Assembly (NCBI GenBank): GCA_900316505.1
Contig: ONDH01000009.1
Span: 1-64,000 of the forward strand
Length of the DNA stretch: 64,000 nucleotides
Direction of reading: 5' to 3'
Source: an uncultured Prevotellaceae bacterium
GTDB taxonomy: Bacteria > Bacteroidota > Bacteroidia > Bacteroidales > Bacteroidaceae
Under the pieces are notes generated by a model, which saw nothing but the letters and a program-made list of their open reading frames with translations, had not been told where the DNA came from and searched no databases. Of the stretch, positions 1-6,947 are shown in pieces (the first letter of the stretch is position 1; each line of letters opens with the position of its first letter). Made by a program: the position numbers and the translations under genes.

Positions 1-152
1 GCTATTGCAATGAGAGCTTCAAGGCTGGGCTGGGTGGTGTTGGTAACCCACTTGGAAACAGTAGCAGGATCCTTGCCGAGTTTGTCGGACAGCCACTTAT
101 TGTTCAGGTCACGTTCTGCAAGAACGACTCTTATACGATTTAACTTTGCCAT
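1..152 (-). CDS. XRE-type helix-turn-helix regulator (partial)
   Basis: Only the first 50 codons are inside the window; the gene runs off the left edge. Translating from the ATG at 152 gives a basic N-terminus (MAKLNRIRVV), then a helix-turn-helix with the segment LGKDPATVSKW followed by NTTQPSLEALIAIA. This is the usual layout of small Bacteroidetes XRE/Cro-like regulators: the DPATVSKW part is the recognition helix, and the Q-P-S-L-E-x-L segment opens the next helix. It is expected to be a cytoplasmic DNA-binding protein. Its targets cannot be told from this fragment. Confidence 0.8.
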   Translation of the reverse strand, partial: MAKLNRIRVVLAERDLNNKWLSDKLGKDPATVSKWVTNTTQPSLEALIAI

Positions 153-459
153 GATAGATTTCTGTTGTTTGACGGCGAAGTTACAAAAATTAATCGAAAC
201 AAATGCTGATATGCTCAAAAAACTCCGTAAATAAGCCAAAACTTGATTAAAAGACCAATCTTTTGATGAGCACATGATGGTCTTAATGCATATTCCTATA
301 TATAATGTGTATTTGAAATGTCTTTTAAATGGCCGACTACCATTTGATGTTCTGAGTGACAAGTGTAGGCTTTACGTAAAAAAGAGGATGTGCCATTTTG
401 ACACACCCTCTTTTTGCCATGAGGTCAAGTTGTTGTCAACTTGGATGACCTTGGATGGA
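153..459. other. Intergenic region between XRE regulator and DUF4332 gene
   Basis: I see no convincing gene here. The stretch holds the upstream region of the leftward XRE gene, with an imperfect -7-like TAACTTCG on the minus strand at 176-183. It also has a 7-bp inverted repeat, AAGACCA at 251-257 and TGGTCTT at 278-284, and the terminator of the DUF4332 gene at 379-415. A short forward reading frame through 274-519 runs over the terminator and into the real gene, so it is discounted. Confidence 0.5.
379..415 (-). terminator. Rho-independent terminator of the DUF4332 gene
   Basis: On the minus strand a 14-nt arm, AAAAAGAGGGTGTG, pairs with CACATCCTCTTTTT through one G-U pair, closing a 9-nt loop and ending in a U run. 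On the plus strand the same position is an A-C mismatch, so the structure favours leftward transcription. It lies about 45 nt beyond the stop codon of the 460-867 gene. Confidence 0.8.
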
Positions 460-867
460 TTAGTATGTGAGCACTGGCTCCAGCTCCTTTGCCTGTGCAA
501 TCATCTTCTCCAATTCTGAAACGCTGGGAACGCGGTTGCAGAGATTCTTTTCTTCGTTCACCTCAACGAGTTTTGGTTGGAGGTTGGCTGCTACGCGGTG
601 ACGGAATTCCTTGACAGTGTCAACACCGGCAGCTTCGAGCAGTTCAGCAAACTGGCTGGCGATACCGTTAATACGGAAGAGGTCTGCATGGTTTGCCCAT
701 TTGAGGATGAGCTTAGGGCTAATACCTGTCTCTTCAGCCAATGCCTTGCGGCCAGCGGGGCTTGCACACTTTTCCAGATACTCTTCGGTGGTCTTGAGAC
801 CAGCGGCTTGCAGCTTTTCTGCATAAACGGGACCAATTCCCTCTACATCAATGATTTTGTAGGCCAT
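460..867 (-). CDS. DUF4332 helix-hairpin-helix protein
   Basis: A 135-residue protein with no signal peptide or membrane segment. It begins MAYKIIDVEGIGPVYAEKL; the I-E-G-I-G-P motif is a helix-hairpin-helix core of the kind used for non-specific DNA or protein contacts. A second degenerate hairpin is seen near residues 60-75 (LFRINGIASQFAELL). Two such repeats with this spacing match the DUF4332 family, which has no established biochemical role. The gene stands alone, has its own promoter motif (929-936) and its own terminator, and is divergent from manA. The family call is fairly firm; the function is unknown. Confidence 0.8.
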   Translation of the reverse strand: MAYKIIDVEGIGPVYAEKLQAAGLKTTEEYLEKCASPAGRKALAEETGISPKLILKWANHADLFRINGIASQFAELLEAAGVDTVKEFRHRVAANLQPKLVEVNEEKNLCNRVPSVSELEKMIAQAKELEPVLTY

Positions 868-928
868 AGTAGTAAAAGTTTGAAAGTTGATAAATAAAAG
901 ATTGAAGTTGTTTGGAATCTTTTGGGTG

Positions 929-936
929 CAAAGGTA
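929..936 (-). promoter_or_regulatory. -7 promoter element of the DUF4332 gene
   Basis: The minus strand reads TACCTTTG, matching the Bacteroidetes -7 consensus TAnnTTTG, about 60 nt before the ATG at 867. No clear -33 TTTG is present at the expected distance. The mirror-image sequence TACCTTTG also serves manA at 1062-1069. Confidence 0.6.
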
Positions 937-942
937 CGAAAA

Positions 943-971
943 TAATTGAGAATTGATAATTGAGAATTGAT
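943..971. repeat. Seven-nt-period repeat, TGAGAAT/TGATAAT type
   Basis: Alternating units TGAGAAT and TGATAAT, about four copies with a strict 7-nt period, lie between the divergent DUF4332 and manA promoters. The same period with other monomers recurs at 1024, 2128, 4363, 11188, 62362 and 63616. Confidence 0.75.
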
Positions 972-1023
972 ATTTTTTTTGTTTGTCGTTTTTTTTCCGG
1001 GTATTCTTCTGTTTTGTTAAAAA

Positions 1024-1056
1024 AACTCTAAACTCTAAACTCTAAACTCTAAACTT
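1024..1056. repeat. Seven-nt-period repeat, AAACTCT type
   Basis: About four and a half perfect copies of AAACTCT end five bases before the manA -7 box. The array therefore occupies the place where a -33 element would normally sit. Confidence 0.85.
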
Positions 1057-1061
1057 TTCCG

Positions 1062-1069
1062 TACCTTTG
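1062..1069 (+). promoter_or_regulatory. -7 promoter element of manA
   Basis: TACCTTTG followed by C matches the Bacteroidetes -7 consensus, 25 nt before the manA start. The -33 region is filled by the AAACTCT array at 1024-1056, and no TTTG is visible there. Confidence 0.65.
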
Positions 1070-1094
1070 CAACTGCATAAGAAATAGTGACGAC

Positions 1095-2138
1095 ATGCAG
1101 AACTTGTACCCATTCCTGTTTGAGCCTAATCTTCACACGATTGTGTGGGGAGGAAGACGTTTGCGCCCATACAAAGGCTTGGAGGCGTCGGATGAACCGA
1201 TAGGAGAGAGCTGGGAGGTGAGTGCCGTACCATCGAGTACGAGCATCATCAGCAATGGTGCTTTTGCAGGACAAGACTTGAACAGTGTCATCAATATGTC
1301 ACCTGCTCGCATTTTGGGTGGCAAGGTGGCAAGGAAATATGGCGGGAAGTTGCCTTTGCTGGTAAAGTTTATTGATGCAGAGAAGGATTTGAGCATTCAG
1401 GTGCATCCGAATGATGAAATGGCTCAACGGGAACACGGCAAGTTTGGCAAGAGCGAAATCTGGTACATCATCGATGCGAAGCCTGGCAGTTATCTATATG
1501 CCGGTTTCAAAGAGGAAATCACACCGCAGGAGTATAAACGGAGAGTGGAAGACGGCACAATTGTGGATGTGCTGGCAAAGCATACGGTAAAGGCTGGGGA
1601 TGTGTTCTATTTGCCTGCGGGAAGGGTGCATGCTATCTGTGGCGGCATTTTGTTGGCAGAGGTGCAGCAGTCATCGGATGTGACGTACCGCATTTTTGAC
1701 TATAACCGTCCGGGCATGGATGGAAAGCCTCGTGAGTTGCACACGGCATTGGCTGCTGAGGCGCTCGACTTCCATGTGGAGGATGAGTATCGTACACAAT
1801 ACAGCGATGTGGCTGGACGTGCCAATCGCATCATTGATTCTCCCTATTTTAGCGTGAGGGTGACGGAGATGACCTCGATATTCCACCGCAACCTCATCAA
1901 ATATGACAGTTTCATCATCAGCATGTGCATCAAGGGGGACTGCACCATCCGTATGCGCACCACAGGTGACGAAATCCTTCTCCGTGAAGGGCACAGCACG
2001 CTCATTCCTGCTGCCATTGCTGATTATGATGTCATTCCGCTACATGGCAAGACGCGTATCCTCGATGCCTACATCGACAATATGGATCGAAGTGTGGGCA
2101 GCATGATTACCCGTTTCTTGCACATTAGTGAAAAATGA
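1095..2138 (+). CDS. manA: Mannose-6-phosphate isomerase, class I
   Basis: This enzyme interconverts mannose 6-phosphate and fructose 6-phosphate in the cytoplasm, linking mannose use to glycolysis and to GDP-sugar synthesis. The 347-residue product has the cupin-fold zinc site of type I isomerases: Gln102 and His104 in IQVHPND, Glu121 in KSEIWY, and His179 in GRVHAICGG. The motif YRIFDYNR lies after the metal site and a second cupin forms the C-terminus. The length is typical of the short bacterial form. The gene appears monocistronic and convergent with the GH2 gene, from which it is separated by an AT-rich inverted repeat. Confidence 0.93.
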   Translation: MQNLYPFLFEPNLHTIVWGGRRLRPYKGLEASDEPIGESWEVSAVPSSTSIISNGAFAGQDLNSVINMSPARILGGKVARKYGGKLPLLVKFIDAEKDLSIQVHPNDEMAQREHGKFGKSEIWYIIDAKPGSYLYAGFKEEITPQEYKRRVEDGTIVDVLAKHTVKAGDVFYLPAGRVHAICGGILLAEVQQSSDVTYRIFDYNRPGMDGKPRELHTALAAEALDFHVEDEYRTQYSDVAGRANRIIDSPYFSVRVTEMTSIFHRNLIKYDSFIISMCIKGDCTIRMRTTGDEILLREGHSTLIPAAIADYDVIPLHGKTRILDAYIDNMDRSVGSMITRFLHISEK

Positions 2139-2228
2139 AAAAATGAAAAAATGAAATTGCCATTCGGCTTGCAAACATCGCGTTAGCCAAAACTTCATTT
2201 TTTCATTTCTTCATTCTTTCATTTTTAT
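2128..2228. repeat. AT-rich inverted heptad element between convergent genes
   Basis: Repeats of about TGAAAAAA on the left face their inverted counterpart, TTCATTTTTT-like units, on the right, around a core that starts AATTGCCATTCGG. The arms could pair over some 25-30 bases, giving U-rich ends in both directions, so the element may end transcription of manA and of the GH2 gene. The left arm covers the last codons of manA. The core start AATTGCCATnCGG recurs near 4397. Confidence 0.6.
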
Positions 2229-4048
2229 TTTCCCTTGTACCATTCCTGCAATACATAGAAGGCTTTTTTCTTCTCGCCGGCATCGCTCACGAGCCCTTTG
2301 CGGTTGTAGTATTGCTGAATGTCGGGCAGCACACGACGGGGTGAACGGAAGTCCTTGAGAATCCAAGGAGTAGTTCCTGAGAGCCCTTCAATCTTATCAA
2401 TCATGCCGATGTTTTCACGGTAGAGGTTCTCTTGGAACTCTTCTGTCCAGCGCTGGTTCTTCTCGCCATGATAGCCCGCTTTGGCACCACCACCAAACTC
2501 ACTGATGATGACGGGTTTGTCGTAAGGAATCTCCCATTTCATCTTGGGGGCATCGTTCACATCACGATACCATCCGATGTATTGGTTGAAGCTCACTACA
2601 TCCACGTATTTGTTCATGTTGTCGTTCAGACGATTCACGTAGTTGGAAGCGCCAGTCACCTCCATCGCCATCGAGATGAGGCGGGTGCTGTCTTGTGTGC
2701 GTGCATATGTAGCGAGTCTGCTGAGGAAAGAGTCACGCTGAGGGGAGTGGGGCGTCTCGTTGGCGATGCTCCAGATGATGATGTTGGCACGGTTTTGGTC
2801 ACGTGCAATCATGTCGCGCAATTGTGCCTGTGCATTGTCGAAAGTCTGGGTGTTTGTCCATGCAATTGTCCAATAGACAGGAATTTCCGACCATACGAGG
2901 ATGCCCATGCGCTCAGCCTCCTTGATGGCGTATTCGTTGTGAGGATAGTGTGCCAGACGTACGAAGTTGCAGCCTAGTTCCTTTGCCCATGAGAGTAGTG
3001 TATGGGCGTCTTCTGTGGAATTGGCACGACCGCCTCCATTGGGTTTCTCCTCATGGATGGAGATGCCTTTGAGGAAGATGGGTTTGCCATTGAGCAGGAT
3101 TTGCTTGCCGCGTGTCTCGATAGTGCGGAAACCGATGTCATCGGTTAATGTTTCACCATTGAGCGTGAGGTTGACACGATAGAGCTTGGGATTCTCCGGT
3201 GACCATAATTGTGGCTTTGCCATGAAGTGCCATGTAGCCTTTCCTTCTGCGTCGGTGGTGACGGTCTTGCTGAGTTTCAGTTCTGGAATGCTGAATGTCA
3301 CTTGCTGCCCTGCTTCTGCCTTGTTCAGCTTCATCTGGAACTGTAACTGTTGTTGTGCATTGAGTTTGTCCCCCTTCATGGAGAAAGGCTTCTGAATGTA
3401 CAGGGAGTAGTTCTCTATGTAGAGTGGGGCAACATCGACAAGGAGCACATCGCGTGTGATGCCTCCGTAGTTCCACCAGTCGAAAATCTGTGTAGGAACA
3501 TCCTCTGCATGACGCTTGTTGTCCACTTTTACGATGACGGTGTTCTCACCCTCCTTGAGCTGTTTGGTCACATCGAAGTTGAAAGGTGTAAAGCCGCCAA
3601 TGTGGTGTCCCACTTTCTGACCATTTACATAGACGTGGCAATCATAATTGACAGCACCGAAATAGAGCAGGGTGTTGCGGCCCTCAGCGGGATGCCAATC
3701 AAAACTTTTCTTGAACCATACTGTGCCTTCGTAGAAAAACAGGCGCTCGTCTCTTGTGTTCCAGTCAGATGGGATGGGCATGGTGGGGGAGGTGTCGAAG
3801 TCGTACTCGACAAGGTCTTCTGGACGTTGCGGTTTTGCATTGCGGAAAAAGCCCCATGAAGTGGGGTTCATGCGATAGTCATAGTAACCTTCTTCCTGCA
3901 CGTCCACGATGTAGTTCCATTCACCATTCAATGAGGTCGTTTTGCGAGCCATCACATTGCCCACCAATGGGAGAGTGTCTGCTTGAACAAATGTGGGGAG
4001 AAGTGCCCCCAAAGTGAGTGTCAAAACAAGTCGAAAAAATCTTTTCAT
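2225..4048 (-). CDS. GH2 beta-glucuronidase-like glycoside hydrolase
   Basis: A 607-residue exported retaining beta-glycosidase. Residues 1-23 form a signal peptide ending FVQA. A jelly-roll sugar-binding domain (about 40-210) is followed by an Ig-like domain (about 215-330) and a TIM barrel. In the barrel the acid/base is Glu431 (SIANETP) and the nucleophile is Glu517 (ISEFGGG). Near the end, Asn582-Arg-Lys584 forms an N-x-K motif; in glucuronidases this motif binds the uronate carboxylate, so uronides are the likeliest substrates. A beta-galactosidase role remains possible. It has its own promoter (4088-4118) and is not in an obvious operon. The protein is probably periplasmic. Confidence 0.85.
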   Translation of the reverse strand: MKRFFRLVLTLTLGALLPTFVQADTLPLVGNVMARKTTSLNGEWNYIVDVQEEGYYDYRMNPTSWGFFRNAKPQRPEDLVEYDFDTSPTMPIPSDWNTRDERLFFYEGTVWFKKSFDWHPAEGRNTLLYFGAVNYDCHVYVNGQKVGHHIGGFTPFNFDVTKQLKEGENTVIVKVDNKRHAEDVPTQIFDWWNYGGITRDVLLVDVAPLYIENYSLYIQKPFSMKGDKLNAQQQLQFQMKLNKAEAGQQVTFSIPELKLSKTVTTDAEGKATWHFMAKPQLWSPENPKLYRVNLTLNGETLTDDIGFRTIETRGKQILLNGKPIFLKGISIHEEKPNGGGRANSTEDAHTLLSWAKELGCNFVRLAHYPHNEYAIKEAERMGILVWSEIPVYWTIAWTNTQTFDNAQAQLRDMIARDQNRANIIIWSIANETPHSPQRDSFLSRLATYARTQDSTRLISMAMEVTGASNYVNRLNDNMNKYVDVVSFNQYIGWYRDVNDAPKMKWEIPYDKPVIISEFGGGAKAGYHGEKNQRWTEEFQENLYRENIGMIDKIEGLSGTTPWILKDFRSPRRVLPDIQQYYNRKGLVSDAGEKKKAFYVLQEWYKGK

Positions 4049-4087
4049 GTCAGTAATAAATCAATAGGTTTGTGATAAATTTGGGCA

Positions 4088-4118
4088 CAAAGATACGATT
4101 ATGTGGGCACACTACAAA
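4088..4118 (-). promoter_or_regulatory. Promoter of the GH2 gene
   Basis: On the minus strand, TTTG (4115-4118) is separated by 19 nt from TATCTTTG (4088-4095). Both elements and the spacing match the Bacteroidetes sigma-ABfr consensus. The -7 ends 39 nt before the start codon. Confidence 0.8.
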
Positions 4119-4362
4119 ATGTAAGAGGAAGATTTTCATTTTTATTGTTTTTTGTCGGGCATCATGACATTCAAAGAGAACAAATTTGTGGACATAATTG
4201 TATAAATATTTCTTTGTCTGTTAAAGTTCCATAAATTAAGAGCATCTTTATGGACTTTACCCCTTGTGGTAGGTCTTTTATTATTATTTTTGTCGAAAGT
4301 TTATTTATTTTATGAAGAGAGAGATTCTACTCTCAGTGCTGCTCGATTCACAATCAATGAAA

Positions 4363-4456
4363 ATTAGGAATGAGGAATGAGGAATTAGGAATGAGGAATT
4401 GCCATGCGGGGTGTGACTCTCCACCCTAAACTCTAAACCCTAAACTATCAATTATC
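4363..4456. repeat. Composite heptad element (GAGGAAT + AAACTCT types)
   Basis: Five to six units such as TGAGGAA and TTAGGAA are followed by a core beginning AATTGCCATGCGG. Next are CCCTAAA and CTCTAAA units (about 4421-4448) and a short AATTATC motif. The core start resembles the one at 2150. The element lies in the upstream region of the alcohol dehydrogenase gene. Confidence 0.7.
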
Positions 4457-4555
4457 AGCATGACAAACGTCGCTCACTTCGATAACTACATTAACTTCAA
4501 ATAAATATAACTTGCGAAACTTAAATAAATAATACTAACCCAAAACGATAAAGAA

Positions 4556-5740
4556 ATGAAAGATTTTAATTACTATGCGCCGACAGAAGTGGTGTTCGGC
4601 AAAGAGTCAGAGGAACAGGTGGCTCGTTTGGTTAAGAAGTATGGAGGAACGAAAGTTCTGGTGCATTATGGTGGTCAGAGCGCCATCCGTTCAGGACTTC
4701 TTCCTAAGATTTTTGACTTGCTCAATCAGGCAGGCATTGACTTTGTGAAATTAGGAGGGGTAGTGCCTAATCCCAGACTTTCATTGGCACAGAAGGGCAT
4801 CGAATTGTGCCGTAAGGAAGGTGTTGACTTTATCCTGGCAGTAGGTGGTGGAAGTGTCATCGATTCTTCCAAGTGCATTGCATACGGAGTGCCTTATGAG
4901 GGCAATGTGTGGGATTTTTATCTTGGCAAAGCTAAAGCGACAGCGATGTTGCCCCTTGCAGCTGTGCTAACCATTCCTGCAGCAGGTAGTGAGATGAGTG
5001 AATCAAGCGTCATCACCAATGAGGAAGGCGATGTGAAGTTGGGCTATTCCAACAACCTCTCACGTCCAAAGTTTGCCATCATGAATCCTTGTCGCACATT
5101 CACCTTGCCACCTTATCAGACGGCTGCAGGTGTGACTGACATGATGATGCACACCATGGAACGCTACTTCACCAAAGACGATGATATGGATTTGACGACA
5201 GAGATTGCAGAGGCGATGTTGCGCAGCATGAAGAATGCTGTGTTTGCAGTGCTGAAGAATCCTGAGGATTACCGCAACCGTGCACAGATTATGTGGGGAG
5301 GCAGTTTGATGCACAATGGCTTGACCGGCTGTGGCGTGAGCGATGATTGGGCTACCCATCAGTTGGAGCATGAGCTAAGTGGTATGTTCGACGTCACACA
5401 TGGAGCAGGTTTGGCAGCCATTTGGCCAAGTTGGGCACGTTATGTGATGCATGAGAACGTGAGCCGTTTTGTCCGCTTTGCCGTCAATGTCATGGATGTT
5501 CCTAATGACTTCACCGACCCTGAAGGAACAGCGCTGAAGGGTATTGAGGCGATGGAGCGCTTTTACCATGCTATAGGCATGCCCATTAACATCAAGGAAC
5601 TCATTGGACGTGACATCACCGATGCAGAAATTAAGGAGATGACTCGCAAGTGTAGTCGTGACCATCATGCCACTTGTGGTTGTCTGAAAGTGTTGGAAGC
5701 AAAAGATATGCAAACAATCTATCAAATGGCAAGAGGATGA
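4556..5740 (+). CDS. Iron-containing alcohol dehydrogenase (butanol dehydrogenase type)
   Basis: A 394-residue cytoplasmic NAD(P)-dependent dehydrogenase, expected to reduce aldehydes to alcohols or the reverse. The N-terminal nucleotide-binding part carries VGGGSVIDSSK, and the metal site is Asp195 and His199 (GVTDMMMH), His268 (WATHQLEH) and His282 (DVTHGAG). The 14-residue spacing of the last two is that of the iron-ADH family. The N-terminus (FNYYAPTEVVFGK) resembles the BDH/YqhD branch. Its stop codon overlaps the start of the esterase gene (ATGA), so the two are probably co-translated. The physiological substrate cannot be read from the sequence. Confidence 0.9.
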   Translation: MKDFNYYAPTEVVFGKESEEQVARLVKKYGGTKVLVHYGGQSAIRSGLLPKIFDLLNQAGIDFVKLGGVVPNPRLSLAQKGIELCRKEGVDFILAVGGGSVIDSSKCIAYGVPYEGNVWDFYLGKAKATAMLPLAAVLTIPAAGSEMSESSVITNEEGDVKLGYSNNLSRPKFAIMNPCRTFTLPPYQTAAGVTDMMMHTMERYFTKDDDMDLTTEIAEAMLRSMKNAVFAVLKNPEDYRNRAQIMWGGSLMHNGLTGCGVSDDWATHQLEHELSGMFDVTHGAGLAAIWPSWARYVMHENVSRFVRFAVNVMDVPNDFTDPEGTALKGIEAMERFYHAIGMPINIKELIGRDITDAEIKEMTRKCSRDHHATCGCLKVLEAKDMQTIYQMARG

Positions 5741-6894
5741 AAAAGTTCATGTTTTTAGTATGTGGCTGCTTGATGGCAATGAATAGTGTCGCACAGCAGC
5801 AATTTGGTCAGCGTGCCCGTGTGCAGTCTCCTGTGGTGAATGCTGATGGTACAGTGACTTTCAATTTCTACAGTCCTTCCGCACAGCGTGTGAGTGTCAG
5901 TGGTGACTTCGATGAAATTCGCAACCAGCGCTTGGAGATGACCAAGCAGGAGAATGGTGTCTGGACAGTGACGACCAAGGCTTTGAATCCAGAGTTGTAC
6001 TCTTACAGCCTTTCAGTTGATGGGCAGCGTTTTGTAGACCCTGCCAACAGTTACGTCAATCGTGACATTTCCACGTTGAGCAACATTTTCATAGTGACAA
6101 AGTCCAACGATGACAAAGGACATCTTTATTCTGTCAATGATGTGCCACATGGCACGTTGAGCCGTGTGTGGTACGACAGTCCCACATTGGGACAGCAGCG
6201 CCGCATGACAGTCTATCTGCCTGCTGCTTATGATGGCAAGAAAGCTTTTCCTGTCATGTATCTGCTTCATGGACATGGTGGCGACGAGACCGCATGGGGT
6301 GACTTGGGACGTGCTTCACAGATTATGGACAACCTCATAGCTGAAGGCAAATGTGTGCCCATGATTGTCGTCATGCCGAATGGCAACCCCACCTGCAATG
6401 CCGCTCCCGGTTGGTGGCATGAAGGTATGTACACTCCTGATGGCAATGCCTTCAATCAGCGTGGCGCTAAAGCTTCGATGGAGGAGAGCTTTATGGATAT
6501 CGTCAATTTCGTGGATAGCCACTACAAGACGGTCAAGAAACGCTCTGGACGTGCTGTGACTGGACTTTCAATGGGCGGAGGTCACACGTTTGGTATCTCG
6601 CGCTTATATCCCGAGACGTTTGACTACTATGGTTTGCAGTCAGCTGCGGCACGTGTGCAGCAGAACGATGCGAAGTTCAACGAGCAGATGTCCCGTCTCT
6701 TTTCTTCCAAACCCAAGCTCTTCTGGATAGCCATTGGAAAGGAAGACTTTCTCATCCAGCAGAACAATGGACTTCGTCAGTATTTGGATGCACACAACTA
6801 TCCATACGAATACTACGAGAACGATGGAGGTCATATTTGGCGCAACTGGCGCATCTACCTCTCGATGTTTGCCCAAAAGATTTTCCGTGACTGA
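5737..6894 (+). CDS. Secreted CE1-like esterase with N-terminal beta domain
   Basis: A 385-residue exported esterase. I chose the ATG at 5737 because it gives a clean signal peptide (MKKFMFLVCGCLMAMNSVAQ) and an ATGA overlap with the preceding gene; an ATG 21 codons upstream would bury it. Residues about 25-115 form an early-set beta domain of the CBM48-like kind (VTFNFYSPSAQRVSVSGDF). The alpha/beta hydrolase follows, with nucleophile Ser278 (GLSMGGG), Asp337 (GKEDF) and His366 (GGHIWRNW). Relatives remove acetyl or feruloyl groups from xylan and related glycans. This fits the two endoglucanase-type genes downstream. The exact acyl group is not decided. Confidence 0.87.
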   Translation: MKKFMFLVCGCLMAMNSVAQQQFGQRARVQSPVVNADGTVTFNFYSPSAQRVSVSGDFDEIRNQRLEMTKQENGVWTVTTKALNPELYSYSLSVDGQRFVDPANSYVNRDISTLSNIFIVTKSNDDKGHLYSVNDVPHGTLSRVWYDSPTLGQQRRMTVYLPAAYDGKKAFPVMYLLHGHGGDETAWGDLGRASQIMDNLIAEGKCVPMIVVMPNGNPTCNAAPGWWHEGMYTPDGNAFNQRGAKASMEESFMDIVNFVDSHYKTVKKRSGRAVTGLSMGGGHTFGISRLYPETFDYYGLQSAAARVQQNDAKFNEQMSRLFSSKPKLFWIAIGKEDFLIQQNNGLRQYLDAHNYPYEYYENDGGHIWRNWRIYLSMFAQKIFRD

Positions 6895-6947
6895 CATGTG
6901 TCATCCCATATAACAATCAATGACCTAAACAAACAGACAAATACAGA

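Larger units (their letters stand above)
4049..4555. other. Divergent intergenic region, GH2 and alcohol dehydrogenase
   Basis: No gene is visible in these 507 bases. The region holds the GH2 promoter on the minus strand (4088-4118) and a weak plus-strand promoter candidate: TTTG at 4185-4188, a 20-nt spacer and TTTCTTTG at 4209-4216. A TATTTTTG at 4285-4292 is a second possible -7. Next comes a composite heptad element (4363-4456) and an AT-rich run up to the ATG at 4556. Confidence 0.5.

Noticed and set aside
274-519. Small forward reading frame of 81 codons
   Set aside because: It crosses the DUF4332 terminator and runs into that gene on the opposite strand; the protein has no recognisable features.
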